DNA from: GCA-2748575 sp965222725
Lineage (GTDB): Bacteria; Pseudomonadota; Gammaproteobacteria; Pseudomonadales; Ketobacteraceae
Assembly (NCBI GenBank): GCA_965222725.1
Contig: OZ244969.1
Span: 1-64,000 of the forward strand
Length of the DNA stretch: 64,000 nt
Direction: 5' to 3'
The notes under the pieces were generated by a model, which was not told where the DNA came from, searched no databases, and saw nothing but the letters and a program-made list of their open reading frames with translations. The stretch's first letter is position 1. Each line of letters opens with the position of its first letter. Of this stretch, positions 16,995 through 27,397 are shown one piece after another. The position numbers and the translations under genes were made by a program.

Positions 16995-17522
16995 ATGAAC
17001 TTTGACAATATCGCTCCAGGGAAAGATATCCCTAACGACCTGAACGTCGCTATCGAAATTCCTGCCAACAGCAGCCCCATCAAATACGAGATCGACAAAG
17101 ACAGCCACGCCGTCTTCGTTGACCGTTTCATGGCCACCCCCATGTTCTACCCAGCCAACTACGGCTACGTGCCCAACACCCTGTCAGAAGACGGCGACCC
17201 GCTGGACGTGCTGGTAGTAACCCCTTACCCCGTGGTACCCGGATCCGTGATCCGCTGCCGTCCTGTGGGCATTCTGAACATGTCTGACGAAGCCGGTAAA
17301 GATGCCAAGATCCTGGCCGTACCCCACAGCAAGCTCACCACCCTGTACGATAACGTACAGAACTATTCCGACCTGCCGGAACTGCTGATCAAGCAGATCG
17401 AGCACTTCTTCGAGAACTACAAAGATCTGGAAGTCGGCAAATGGGTGAAGGTAGACGGCTGGGCCGACGCCGAAGCCGCCCGCCAGGAAGTATTGAAGTC
17501 CGTAGAAGCATTTAAAAAATAA
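16995..17522 (+). CDS. ppa: Inorganic pyrophosphatase (family I)
   Basis: A 175-residue cytoplasmic enzyme that hydrolyses pyrophosphate to phosphate and drives biosynthetic reactions. The family signature is present as EDGDPLDVLV, along with KYEIDKD and FYPANYGYVP. Length is normal for soluble bacterial Ppa hexamers. It is monocistronic, with its own TATAAT promoter and a strong hairpin downstream. Confidence 0.97.
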   Translation: MNFDNIAPGKDIPNDLNVAIEIPANSSPIKYEIDKDSHAVFVDRFMATPMFYPANYGYVPNTLSEDGDPLDVLVVTPYPVVPGSVIRCRPVGILNMSDEAGKDAKILAVPHSKLTTLYDNVQNYSDLPELLIKQIEHFFENYKDLEVGKWVKVDGWADAEAARQEVLKSVEAFKK

Positions 17523-17552
17523 GCAGCTTATAGCAAGCGCTACGACGCTTCC

Positions 17553-17575
17553 GGGAGCCGGCCCAACCGGCTCCC
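17553..17575 (+). terminator. Hairpin after ppa
   Basis: A perfect 9-bp stem, GGGAGCCGG with CCGGCTCCC, around a CCCAA loop, 30 bp after the ppa stop. No T-tract follows, so termination is likely but not certain. Confidence 0.6.
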
Positions 17576-17762
17576 ACCCTTCTCCCTCCTCCCTGCACTC
17601 CACCTCAGCCTTCAATACAACCGCACCACCTTGATCAGACCACTGTAAATCCATACAGAAAACGGTTTGCGCTAAATGCATAAACCGCTACCATATCCGT
17701 CAGCCAACAGCGCCTTGCACGAAGGTATTCCAGGAACCGCCAGCAATCTGCCCTAATCGCCC

Positions 17763-20597
17763 ATGACGCCAGCCAGCCATCAGTCAGCAAATACACCGGA
17801 CAAATCATCCACAGGGACCACCCTGACCACCGATGCCAGCTTTCAACAGCTGTTTGAACACATTTCTTGCCAGGGCGACCAGCAACGCAACGGGCAAACC
17901 CTGATCCTTACCCCCAACAAGCGCCTGAGTCGTTTTATCAACGATCAGTACAACCGCTACCAGACCAGCAAAGCATCAGAAGGCACACTCACAGGCAACG
18001 CCTGGCCTTCGCTGAACTGCGTGTCCTATCAGGGCTGGCTGCAACAGCAATGGCAACAGGTGGTGATGGCCGCCACACACCCGCTCAGTGATCGCATTCC
18101 CCTGACACCACTGCAGGAGAGCCTGGTGTGGGAGCAGGTGATTAATGATCACCCGGACACCCCTGCCCTGCTGGCCATGCAGGCCACAATAAGACTGGTA
18201 CAGAATGCCTGGCGCCTGCGCCACGAATGGCACCTGGATCTGAACCCCTATCAGGATCACAACACCCGGCTGTTTATGAGCTGGTGCGAAGCCTTTGAAA
18301 GCGTTTGCCACGAACAGGCACTGATATCCCCGGTAGAACAGCCCCACGTGATTACCGAAGCCATTGAACAGGGGGATATCCAGACACCAGAACACCTGTA
18401 CCTGTACGGCTTCGACGACCACAGCCCACAATTACTTGCCCTGCTGCAGGCCATGGCCTCCCGGGCGCCGCAACAAACTGAAGGCACCCGGCTTTACCGC
18501 GTAGAGCTGGCAGAGCAGCACACCACGCCGGTGCGCCACGAGTTTTCCGACAGCCGCCACGAACTGGAAGCCGCCGCCTGCTGGGCCAAGTCCCTGCTGG
18601 AGCAAGCGTCCCCACAAGGCTTACCGACGCCACCTACAATAGGCATCGTAGTGCCGAACCTGGCGCAGGAAAAAGAAACCATCGAACGCATTTTTAACCG
18701 CGTGTTCGAACCCCAGATGCTATTGCCGGACGTTCCCCAACATGCGCCCGGCTTTAACCTGTCCGCAGGCCAGCCACTGGGGCAGGCGCCGGTGATTCGC
18801 ACAGCCCTGATCGCATTGCAGCTGCACCGGGAACTGCTGGATCTGGAACAGGTGTCTGTGCTGTTGCGCTCACCCTTTATTGGCATTACCCGGGAGCTGA
18901 ATGAAAGAGTCACGCTGGATATTGCCCTGCGTGGCCACGAATTCGAAGTGACCCTGAAACAGATCAAAGCCGCCGCCCGCACCGGCAAAGAAAAAGACAC
19001 CATGACCTGCCCCGATCTGGTGGAGCGACTGCAGCAGTACGAAGCACGCCTGAAAAGCATAGGCCGCAGCAACCGCTACCCCAGCGAATGGGCCGGCCTG
19101 TTTATGGAACTGCTCGCCTGCCTTGGCTGGCCCGGCAACCGCAAACTGGACACCCTGGAATTCCAGCAGATACAGGCCTGGCAGGATGCCTTACAGGACT
19201 TTGCCGCACTGGACGCCATCAGCGGCAAAATCTCCTTGAGCACCGCCACCAGCCACCTGAACAAAGTCATTAACGGCGCCAGCTTTAAAGCCCAGACCAA
19301 AGACTCCCCTATTCAGATACTGGGTGTGCTGGAAGCCGCGGGTTTACCGTTCGATGCCCTGTGGCTAATGAATATGGATGACGAAGTCTGGCCCCCGGCG
19401 CCGGATCCGAATCCGTTAATCCCCATGTCATTACAGGTTGAACGGGGCCTGCCCCAAAGCACCGCCACCCGCGAACTGGAATACGCCCGCAGACTCACGC
19501 AGCGTTTCAGCCAAAGCGCCAGCCAATTAATAGTCAGCCACGCCAAACACCGGGACGATCAGGAACTCTCCCCCAGCCCGCTTACCCGTCAGGTAGCCCT
19601 GCACCCCTTTAACCTGCACGCACCCACCGGTTACGCAGAACAATTATTTGCGCAACGCATTACGGAATCATCCTGGGACACCTACGGCCCCCATGTACAT
19701 GATGTGAACCGTATTCGCGGCGGCACCCAATTACTGAAAGATCAGGCCGCCTGCCCGTTTCGTGCCTTTGCCAAACACCGCTTGAACGCCGGGGAAATTC
19801 CCGATACCACCATTGGCCTGGACGCCAGCGAACGGGGCAACCTGATTCACAACGCCCTGGAAATTATCTGGCGGCGTTTAAAAAATCAGGAACGCCTGCT
19901 GCAACTGGAAGACGACGCCCTGGACGAACTGATTCGCAACGCCGTGGAACAGGTGCTGGCAGACATCAAGGAAAAGCGCTTTGTGGGTGAACGCTTTCTG
20001 CAGATCGAGTCGGAACGCCTGCATCGCCAGCTCCTTCAATGGATGGCGCTGGAAAAACAACGGGCGCCCTTTACCGTGGTGATGAGCGAAGGCAAGCGCA
20101 CCATCAAACTGGGCAAGCTGCCCATTAACATCCGTTACGACCGCATCGACAAACTGGAAGACGGCACCCTGTTTGTGCTGGACTACAAAACCGGCAAACC
20201 CAACGTGAACCAATGGGCCGACGAACGCCCGGACGAACCACAGGTACCGCTTTACAGCATTGCCAATCAGGACAAGGTTTCCGGCGCCGCCTTTGGCCAG
20301 ATCAATGCCGACGGCATTGATCTCATCGGTGTGGCTGCCGACACCAGCATCGCACCCGCAGGCAAGCTGAAAGACTGCGACAAAATCACCGTGCTGGACA
20401 CCACCGACAACTGGGACACTCTGGTAAGCCAATGGCGCCAGGTACTGGAAAAACTGGCCAAAGAATTCCTGGCAGGCAAAGCCGATGTATCCCCGAAAAA
20501 ACCACCCAATACCTGCCGTTACTGCGAACTGCACGCCTTTTGCCGCATTAACGAAACCAACAACACAGGGAACGACGAGGAGGCAACCGATGAGTAA
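17763..20597 (+). CDS. AddB-like PD-(D/E)XK nuclease, probable DNA repair protein
   Basis: The 944-residue protein has an inactivated helicase-like body (LILTPNKRLSRFINDQYN near residue 45) and a C-terminal RecB-family nuclease domain (ERGNLIHNALE, then VLDYKTGKPN). Four cysteines suited to an Fe-S cluster, Cys664 and the group CRYCELHAFC near residue 918, frame the nuclease as in AddB. It overlaps the UvrD-like helicase gene by 8 bp, so the two should form an AddAB/RexAB-like helicase-nuclease for double-strand-break processing. The AddB name is by analogy; this belongs to a divergent group found in gammaproteobacteria. Confidence 0.85.
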   Translation: MTPASHQSANTPDKSSTGTTLTTDASFQQLFEHISCQGDQQRNGQTLILTPNKRLSRFINDQYNRYQTSKASEGTLTGNAWPSLNCVSYQGWLQQQWQQVVMAATHPLSDRIPLTPLQESLVWEQVINDHPDTPALLAMQATIRLVQNAWRLRHEWHLDLNPYQDHNTRLFMSWCEAFESVCHEQALISPVEQPHVITEAIEQGDIQTPEHLYLYGFDDHSPQLLALLQAMASRAPQQTEGTRLYRVELAEQHTTPVRHEFSDSRHELEAAACWAKSLLEQASPQGLPTPPTIGIVVPNLAQEKETIERIFNRVFEPQMLLPDVPQHAPGFNLSAGQPLGQAPVIRTALIALQLHRELLDLEQVSVLLRSPFIGITRELNERVTLDIALRGHEFEVTLKQIKAAARTGKEKDTMTCPDLVERLQQYEARLKSIGRSNRYPSEWAGLFMELLACLGWPGNRKLDTLEFQQIQAWQDALQDFAALDAISGKISLSTATSHLNKVINGASFKAQTKDSPIQILGVLEAAGLPFDALWLMNMDDEVWPPAPDPNPLIPMSLQVERGLPQSTATRELEYARRLTQRFSQSASQLIVSHAKHRDDQELSPSPLTRQVALHPFNLHAPTGYAEQLFAQRITESSWDTYGPHVHDVNRIRGGTQLLKDQAACPFRAFAKHRLNAGEIPDTTIGLDASERGNLIHNALEIIWRRLKNQERLLQLEDDALDELIRNAVEQVLADIKEKRFVGERFLQIESERLHRQLLQWMALEKQRAPFTVVMSEGKRTIKLGKLPINIRYDRIDKLEDGTLFVLDYKTGKPNVNQWADERPDEPQVPLYSIANQDKVSGAAFGQINADGIDLIGVAADTSIAPAGKLKDCDKITVLDTTDNWDTLVSQWRQVLEKLAKEFLAGKADVSPKKPPNTCRYCELHAFCRINETNNTGNDEEATDE

Positions 20598-23500
20598 GCA
20601 GCCTTCTGATCTTCAGCAACGGGAACAGGCGCTCAACCCCACGCAATCCTTTATTTGCGAAGCCCCCGCCGGCAGCGGCAAAACCGAACTGCTGACCCAA
20701 CGGGTACTGACCTTACTGGCCAGAGTAGAACGGCCCGAACAGGTACTGGCCATTACCTTTACCCGCAAAGCCGCCGGCGAAATGCGCGAGCGGGTATTCC
20801 ACGCCATTCAGAGCGGCCAGCAACCCAAACCCGATGAACCTCACAAAATAAAAACCTGGGAACTGGCCAACGGCGTACTGCAGGCAGACAAACACCACCA
20901 CTGGCATTTGCTGGAAAACCCCAACCGTTTGCAAATCAAAACCTTCGACAGCCTGTGCGCATCCCTGGCCAATACTTTGCCACTGGAATCCGGTTTTGGT
21001 GCCAAGCCGCAAGTGGCGGACGAGCCGTTAGAGCTGCATCAAAAAGCCGCCCGTGCCCTGCTCCATTCACTCGAGGAAGACAGCGACTGGAGCGACGGCT
21101 TAACCGTCTTGCTGTCGCAACTGGACAATCAATACGCTCGCCTGGAGGAACTGCTGATCAACCTGCTGGGCCGTCGTGAAGAATGGATGCCATTGATATC
21201 CCACGGCGCCCAGTCCAGCGAACAGGCACGCACGGCCATTCGCGCTATTCTGGAAAATAACCTGAAAAGCATTATTCAGGACACCCTCAGCCATGTGCGC
21301 CACCTGATTCCCCAACACCTGCATAAAGAAATCGTGGGCCTGGCCGGTTACGCCGCCAAAAACCTGGAAATGGAAGGCAAAAGCTCCGCCATTTTAAACT
21401 GCCTGAACATGGACCTGGAAAACAGCGAACTGCCCGGCACCGATCAACAGGCACTAAAACAATGGCAAGGTATTAAAGAATTACTGCTCACCGGCAACGG
21501 CACCTGGCGAGCCAGCCTTACCAAAGCCTGCGGCTTTCCCACCAGCAAAAACAAAGAAGAAAAAGCCCTTTGCGATGAACAGAAAGACCGCCTGAAAACA
21601 GTCATCGCCGAACTGCAGGACATCGAACCCATTCTGCCCGCGCTAAACGATATCCCCCTGTTGCCGGACGACCGCTTCAGCACCGGGCAATGGGAATTGC
21701 TGAATGCGCTGTTCGAAGTGCTACCCGTACTGGTTGCCCAACTGACACTGGTATTTCAGGAAACCAACACCGTCGACTTTACCGAAATCAGTATCAAAGC
21801 CCGGCAGGCATTGGGGCGGCTGGACAATCCCAGCGAACTGGCCCTGAAGCTGGACTACCAGATACAACACATACTGGTGGATGAATTTCAGGACACTTCC
21901 CACAGTCAGGTAGACCTGCTGGAACAACTCACCGCCGGCTGGACCCCGGGCGACGGCCGCACCCTGTTCTGCGTGGGCGACGCCATGCAATCCATTTACG
22001 GATTTCGCGGTGCCAACGTGGGCCTGTTCCTGCACTGCCGCGATCACGGCCTGGGCCACATTCCCCTGGAACCGTTACGCCTGAACACCAACTTTCGTTC
22101 CCAGGCCGGCATCGTTAACTGGGTGAACCGCACCTTTGACCGCGCCTTCCCGGTGGAAAACGACATCAGCCGCGGCGCCGTTATCTATTCCCACTCCGAA
22201 GCCTTTAACGACGACAGCGGCGAACCCGCCGTACAAATTCACGGCATGATCGACCAGGAAGATAACAGCGCCGAAGCCAGTGAAATGCTGAACATTATTC
22301 AACGCACCCAGGCCGCCGATCCCGAACAAAGCATTGCCATACTGGTGCGCAGCCGTAACCACGCCAGCCGCATTGCCCGCCTGCTGACCACCCAGGGTTT
22401 GCGCTACCGCGCACTGGATCTGGAACCCCTTGAAAACCAGAGCATTATTCAGGACCTGCTGGCATTAACCCAGGCCATGCTCCACCCCGGCGATCGCACA
22501 TCCTGGCTGGCAGTGCTGCGCGCCCCCTGGTGCGGGCTCAGCCTGGTGGACCTGGAAGCCATCGCCAATATAACCGACGAAGACTGCGCCGTAACACCCA
22601 CCGTACTGCACCAGGCCGAACTGGCGCTCACCGCCAGCCAACGCAAAAAGCCCGACCAGCCACCATTGCAAAATGATTTTTTTGCCCCCAACCAATCCGA
22701 CAGCGACAGCCCCGACAGCATTAAATTAACCGACGACGGCCGAGCCAGACTGGAACGGGTACTGCCCGTATTAAAAACCGGAATAACCCAACGGGATCGC
22801 AAACCCCTGCGCCTGTGGATTGAAGGCCTGTGGATAGCCCTGAACGGCCCCGCTTGCCTGCAAGATGCCGCCGACCTGACAAACGCCGAAAAATACCTGG
22901 AACTGCTGCAACAATGGACCTGGGCCACTGACCTGCCCGGCTTTTTCCATATTCGCGATGCGGTAAAGAAACTCTATGCAGCCCCCGACCCGCAAGCCAG
23001 CGACAAACTGCAAATCATGACCATCCACAAATCCAAAGGCCTGGAATTTGATGTGGTACTGCTGCCGGGCCTGGCCAATGGCACACGCCCCAACACCGCC
23101 GGTTTGTTAATGTGGCACCAGCGCCTGAGCAGCGCCGGTGATACTGAACTGGTCATGGCCCCTATCACCGCCAAAGGGCAAGACAAACACCCGACCCAGC
23201 AATACCTGATTGCCGAAGACAGCAAAAAAGGCAGTTTTGAAGCCTGCCGGCTGTTATACGTGGCCTGCACCCGCGCCAAACAAAAACTGCACCTGTTCGC
23301 CAACCTTAAAACCAGCCAAAAAGACGAAACCATTAACAAACCCGGCAAACAGGCACTGCTCTACAGCATTTGGGATGCCATTGAATTACAACTGATCCGC
23401 CATCAATCAGAAACCACCATGGCGGACACCCCAAAAAACCCGGAACCACCGGCACTGATACGCCTGCCCAAAAACTGGCAAACACCCGCACTACCCACAG

Positions 23501-24105
23501 GCCACATGCTGGATGCCTATATTCCCCGCTTTCAATACAGCAACGACAACCAGCTGCAGGAACTGAACTACCAATCCCCCGTTGCCCGCCACGTGGGCAC
23601 CCTGATCCACCGCTACCTGGAACTGATCGGCAACCGCGGCATAGAACACTGGCAAGCCGACACGCTAAAACAACATCAGCGCCACATCCGCAACAATCTG
23701 AAAGCCCTGGGCGTACCCGCCCCCGAACTGGACGACGCCTGCCACAAAGTCACCATGGCCATACAACTGGTGCTGCAGGATGACAAAGCCAGCGACTTTT
23801 TATCCAACCGACACCCGTTCGCCGCCAACGAATACCCTATTACCTTTAAAAGCCAGAACGGCCCGAAAAACCTGGTAATAGATCGTTTGTACACCACCAA
23901 TAAAGGAACCACCTGGGTGGTGGATTACAAAACCGCATCACCGCGGGACGATCAATCCATGGAAGAATTTTTGCGGGAACAGAAAGAGCAGTATGAGCCG
24001 CAGTTGAAGCTGTATCAGACAGCGCTGCAACAGGCAGGGTTTGAGAAGGTGAAGACAGCGTTGTATTTTCCGTTGAGTACGGCTTGGTTGGCGTTGGAGA
24101 GTTAG
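20590..24105 (+). CDS. AddA-like UvrD/RecB helicase-nuclease
   Basis: I chose ATG at 20590 because GAGGAGG lies upstream and the product (1171 residues) then begins 25 residues before the Walker A motif APAGSGKTELLTQR; the frame is open to 20485. Other superfamily 1 motifs are AITFTRKAAGEMRERV, HILVDEFQDTSHSQVD, NFRSQAGIVNWVN and TIHKSKGLEFDVVLLPG. The C-terminus has a RecB-like nuclease domain (VGTLIHRYLE, WVVDYKTAS). It should unwind and resect DNA ends with the AddB-like partner. The start overlaps the partner gene, suggesting translational coupling. Confidence 0.92.
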   Translation: MSKQPSDLQQREQALNPTQSFICEAPAGSGKTELLTQRVLTLLARVERPEQVLAITFTRKAAGEMRERVFHAIQSGQQPKPDEPHKIKTWELANGVLQADKHHHWHLLENPNRLQIKTFDSLCASLANTLPLESGFGAKPQVADEPLELHQKAARALLHSLEEDSDWSDGLTVLLSQLDNQYARLEELLINLLGRREEWMPLISHGAQSSEQARTAIRAILENNLKSIIQDTLSHVRHLIPQHLHKEIVGLAGYAAKNLEMEGKSSAILNCLNMDLENSELPGTDQQALKQWQGIKELLLTGNGTWRASLTKACGFPTSKNKEEKALCDEQKDRLKTVIAELQDIEPILPALNDIPLLPDDRFSTGQWELLNALFEVLPVLVAQLTLVFQETNTVDFTEISIKARQALGRLDNPSELALKLDYQIQHILVDEFQDTSHSQVDLLEQLTAGWTPGDGRTLFCVGDAMQSIYGFRGANVGLFLHCRDHGLGHIPLEPLRLNTNFRSQAGIVNWVNRTFDRAFPVENDISRGAVIYSHSEAFNDDSGEPAVQIHGMIDQEDNSAEASEMLNIIQRTQAADPEQSIAILVRSRNHASRIARLLTTQGLRYRALDLEPLENQSIIQDLLALTQAMLHPGDRTSWLAVLRAPWCGLSLVDLEAIANITDEDCAVTPTVLHQAELALTASQRKKPDQPPLQNDFFAPNQSDSDSPDSIKLTDDGRARLERVLPVLKTGITQRDRKPLRLWIEGLWIALNGPACLQDAADLTNAEKYLELLQQWTWATDLPGFFHIRDAVKKLYAAPDPQASDKLQIMTIHKSKGLEFDVVLLPGLANGTRPNTAGLLMWHQRLSSAGDTELVMAPITAKGQDKHPTQQYLIAEDSKKGSFEACRLLYVACTRAKQKLHLFANLKTSQKDETINKPGKQALLYSIWDAIELQLIRHQSETTMADTPKNPEPPALIRLPKNWQTPALPTGHMLDAYIPRFQYSNDNQLQELNYQSPVARHVGTLIHRYLELIGNRGIEHWQADTLKQHQRHIRNNLKALGVPAPELDDACHKVTMAIQLVLQDDKASDFLSNRHPFAANEYPITFKSQNGPKNLVIDRLYTTNKGTTWVVDYKTASPRDDQSMEEFLREQKEQYEPQLKLYQTALQQAGFEKVKTALYFPLSTAWLALES

Positions 24106-24109
24106 CCGG

Positions 24110-26074
24110 GTGGCAGGATACACTCAACGTAGTTCGGCTATTCTCCGATGGGCACTGGGAATATTGGCGCTGGTTCTGTCAGGCACAGCAGGTGCCGTCG
24201 GTCAGCAACCAGTGCTATTGCTGACGCCCGATCAGGATAGTCCTGTCCTCGCCTCTGAATACGTTTATCGGTGGTCAACCACTGAAGACGTGAGTATCAG
24301 GCATGTCAAAGCAAGGGACGATCAATTTAAGCTGGTGACAGCTGCTGTTATCAGTGAAAGTGATCCCAATCAACACTATTGGTACCGGATTAACATCAAG
24401 AACACCTCAGAGAAACCAGGGACCTGGTATCTGACCACCGGCCTTAGTTCTCCGGTACTTTTCAGGCTCTATGAGGAGTCGCTCGATACTATCCGTGAGT
24501 TACTTTCGATAAAAGCGTTAGACCCCTACGGAAAGCGGCCTGTTGACAACCGTCATCTGGTGATTCCCGTTGAACTTGAACCGCTTGAAGAAAAAACTGT
24601 TTACGTTAACGTTCATACGCTGGGGCTCCGTTTGATGTTGCGGTTTGTTACGCAGTCAACCCTGGAAGCTGAGCAGTTATATGACCACTATGTAATGATT
24701 GCGCTGGTTGCCGGGATGACCGCTTTATTGATACTCAATCTTGCGCAATTCTTCGCAACCCGGATCGGGCGATATTTTTACTACTCCAACCTTGTATTCT
24801 GGAGTCTGTTAACCATTCTTCAATACGATGGCTATAGTTTTCGTTATCTATGGCCTGACAATCCAATGCTCAACATCCTTGTACAGGGGGCAGTGGGTGT
24901 GGCAACGGCTGTCTCATTGTTGCAGATGGTTCGGAGCGCTCTGGATTTGAACCAGAGAGCCCCCCGACTTGACCGGGTAATACGCCTCGCGATCGTGGCC
25001 TGGTTTTTGTTGTTGCCGATAATGGCCTGGGATGCCTCTCTCGATATTCCCTCGAAAATTACCGTGGTTGTTGCACCCTTTTCAATGCTCATTCTGGCTA
25101 TGGCTGGTTATGTTTCAGTAAAGCAGAAAATACCTACAGCAGCCTGGTATATGTTGGGGTGGTTGGTTCATGCAGTCTGCCTGTCCTTATTTTTACTTAT
25201 GCATTCTGGTTTGAGTTTATTTTCAGAGCTATTCAACTCCATTTATATCTATGCAACTGGTTTGGCGGTTGAAGCCTTGCTGCTTTCATTCGCTCTTGCA
25301 CATCAGGTCAGGCTATTGGTGAAGCGAGAGCAGCGAGCAACCAGTAATGTTCATGACTTACTCAATGATAAAATGCGTGATATGGAGGCGCTGCTCATGT
25401 CCGAGCATGAGCGCAGCCGGGCGTTATACGATATGAAGCAGACGGCGCTTCGTCTGGCATCGACCAGTCATGATATCAGGCAGCCATTGTTTTCGATAAA
25501 AGCTCACCTTTCTTTACTTAAAAAGGAGCCTGAAAACAGTACGTCCATTGACAATATTGATGAGTCTGTTAAGTACTTGACCGATATTATGGACGATGCC
25601 ATATCGGAATCCCGGCGAGATGTAGAGAAAGTCGATGCGTTGGTTTCTCTGGGAAAGCTGTTTCATGAGTTGTTCAATCAAAACCATGCCGAAGCACAGA
25701 ACAAGAAAATTGCTCTGATGTACGCGCCGACAAGTATCTATGTCAAAGGATCGAAATTAGTCTTCTTGCGTATTATTGATAACCTGATCAAGAATTCCAT
25801 ACGTTATACCGAAACGGGAAAGGTGCTTTTTGGCGTACGTCGCCGTAGCAACGGCGTGGAAATTCAAGTCATAGATACCGGCGTAGGGGTGTCACAGAGT
25901 CAGCTGGAAAAGCTCACACAGCCATTCTTTCAAGGCGGTGACGATTCAGCAGAAGCCGGGTTCGGCTTGGGGCTGTCGATAGTGCGCACTTTATGCAATC
26001 AAAGAGGTTATATATTCTCGGTGGAGTCAATGCTCAATAAAGGCTCCAGATTTTCCATTCTGGTGCCAAACTAG
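24110..26074 (+). CDS. 7TM-DISM sensor histidine kinase
   Basis: The 654-residue membrane kinase has a signal/anchor segment, a periplasmic DISMED2-like beta domain (about 40-180), seven membrane segments (about 190-400), a short coiled coil, a HisKA-type dimerisation helix with His454 in STSHDIRQPL, and a HATPase domain (IDNLIKNSIRYTE, DTGVGVS, GFGLGLSIV). The ligand is probably a small extracellular molecule, unknown here. The start is GTG at 24110, only 4 bp after the helicase gene, with no in-frame ATG nearby. The convergent LuxR-type regulator encoded at 26132-26740 is its likely partner. Confidence 0.87.
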   Translation: MAGYTQRSSAILRWALGILALVLSGTAGAVGQQPVLLLTPDQDSPVLASEYVYRWSTTEDVSIRHVKARDDQFKLVTAAVISESDPNQHYWYRINIKNTSEKPGTWYLTTGLSSPVLFRLYEESLDTIRELLSIKALDPYGKRPVDNRHLVIPVELEPLEEKTVYVNVHTLGLRLMLRFVTQSTLEAEQLYDHYVMIALVAGMTALLILNLAQFFATRIGRYFYYSNLVFWSLLTILQYDGYSFRYLWPDNPMLNILVQGAVGVATAVSLLQMVRSALDLNQRAPRLDRVIRLAIVAWFLLLPIMAWDASLDIPSKITVVVAPFSMLILAMAGYVSVKQKIPTAAWYMLGWLVHAVCLSLFLLMHSGLSLFSELFNSIYIYATGLAVEALLLSFALAHQVRLLVKREQRATSNVHDLLNDKMRDMEALLMSEHERSRALYDMKQTALRLASTSHDIRQPLFSIKAHLSLLKKEPENSTSIDNIDESVKYLTDIMDDAISESRRDVEKVDALVSLGKLFHELFNQNHAEAQNKKIALMYAPTSIYVKGSKLVFLRIIDNLIKNSIRYTETGKVLFGVRRRSNGVEIQVIDTGVGVSQSQLEKLTQPFFQGGDDSAEAGFGLGLSIVRTLCNQRGYIFSVESMLNKGSRFSILVPN

Positions 26075-26131
26075 GAATCCTTTGATCAAGTCCGGGGTAC
26101 GTAGTGTCACACAGGTTTGTGCCAAGGCTGC

Positions 26132-26740
26132 CTAGTCTCTATCAATCAGATTCAGGTCATAGACCTTGTTTAGCAGTTCAATGGACGTATGTGCGTCCAG
26201 TTTGTGCATGATATTTTTTCTATAGCTCTTTATTGTTTCAGTGGTAATGCCCAGTTGCTCTGAAATCCGGGATCTGCTCCAGCCCAGCGCAATCAGATTC
26301 AGTAGTTGAAGCTCTCTGGCAGTCAGCTTGACCTGTATGCCTTCGATATGGGGCTGAACCAGGGTTGAAATATACCGGTAACCTTTATCAATGGTATTGA
26401 TTGCTGTGATCAGCTCATCCGGGTGATCATCTTTTAGCAGCAAACCATCTACGGTTGACTCAAATAGTTTTCTCAGGATGGCCGAGGACTGTATGCCGGT
26501 TAAAGCGATTATTTTCAGTCGCGGCGATACCCGCTTTAGCTGGCAGGATACGTCTATCATATCGGCCCCAGGCATTTTATAGTCGGCAATTATGTAGTCC
26601 GGATTAAGTTGCTTGGCTTTTACCAGCAAATCATCGGCTGAGCCGCATTCCGCGATAATTTCAGCATGGGGGATGACCGTCAGAGTGGCCATAATGCCGC
26701 TCCTTACAATCCCGTGGTCATCAGCAATGATAATTCTCAT
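26132..26740 (-). CDS. NarL/LuxR-family response regulator
   Basis: A 202-residue protein with a receiver domain (IIIADDHGIVRSG; phospho-acceptor Asp53 in IIADYKMPG; conserved Lys in GLLLKDD) and a C-terminal LuxR-type helix-turn-helix (LTARELQLLNLIALGWSRSRISEQLG). It acts as a phosphorylation-dependent transcription factor. It is convergent with the 7TM-DISM kinase gene with 57 bp between stops, which suggests a cognate pair, though they are not in one operon. Confidence 0.9.
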   Translation of the reverse strand: MRIIIADDHGIVRSGIMATLTVIPHAEIIAECGSADDLLVKAKQLNPDYIIADYKMPGADMIDVSCQLKRVSPRLKIIALTGIQSSAILRKLFESTVDGLLLKDDHPDELITAINTIDKGYRYISTLVQPHIEGIQVKLTARELQLLNLIALGWSRSRISEQLGITTETIKSYRKNIMHKLDAHTSIELLNKVYDLNLIDRD

Positions 26741-27004
26741 CAGTTCTCACTTTTTGTCGATGTTCGTCTGCCAGAATATTCTTCATGCCTGATCAACTCA
26801 CTCAGCAGTTCATTTTTTGGTTTATCAGCACATGGACAATTATCCAACAATGGCCCACAAAAACCAGAGATTCCATTTAAAAATGCAAAAGCATCCCCCA
26901 AGGGGGGTGTCATGGTCAGTGCGGCCTGACTAAGCTACCCATCAATGGAGCGACAAACCGGTTGCTCCATTTACAACAAAAACAGTGAGTAATAGGAGAA
27001 AAAA
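26741..27004. other. Divergent promoter region
   Basis: 264 bp between the response regulator and a rightward small secreted protein gene. A G/C hairpin ATCCCCC-AA-GGGGGGT lies near 26888-26905. No gene is supported. Confidence 0.45.
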
Positions 27005-27334
27005 ATGAAATCAATGAAAACCTTCGCCGTTGTTTTACTGTTAGCGTCCACCTCCAGCTTGTCACACGCTTATTGGGATAATCGGGCCGAAGGCAAAGTG
27101 AAACAAATTATTGTCGAGCAATCCAAAGTGATTATCGAGCTGGAGGCTGGCCCCGTTTCCAGAGGAGAAAACTGTAACCCTTATATGAATTTATGGAAAT
27201 CCAACCCCAGCTTCGAGGAAATTTATACGATGGCTTTAACCGCGAAAGCAAGCGGAAAAAAATTCAAGGTACACTTCGCGCCCTGCACCAGCGGCGAACG
27301 CCCAAACATTGGTGCCGCCCGGATCTTCGACTAG
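27005..27334 (+). CDS. Small exported protein of unknown function
   Basis: 109 residues with a clear Sec signal peptide (cleavage near SLSHA-YWD). The mature part is about 87 residues with two cysteines (ENCNPY and FAPCTSG) that may form a disulfide, and a beta-rich central part. A good RBS, AGGAGA, precedes the ATG. I do not recognise the family with certainty. It lies upstream of another exported unknown in the same direction. Confidence 0.7.
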   Translation: MKSMKTFAVVLLLASTSSLSHAYWDNRAEGKVKQIIVEQSKVIIELEAGPVSRGENCNPYMNLWKSNPSFEEIYTMALTAKASGKKFKVHFAPCTSGERPNIGAARIFD

Positions 27335-27397
27335 GTATAGACGTGTCAGATATACACCAATTGATAACAGTCGGTTTTCCGAATAAGGGGCGTTACG

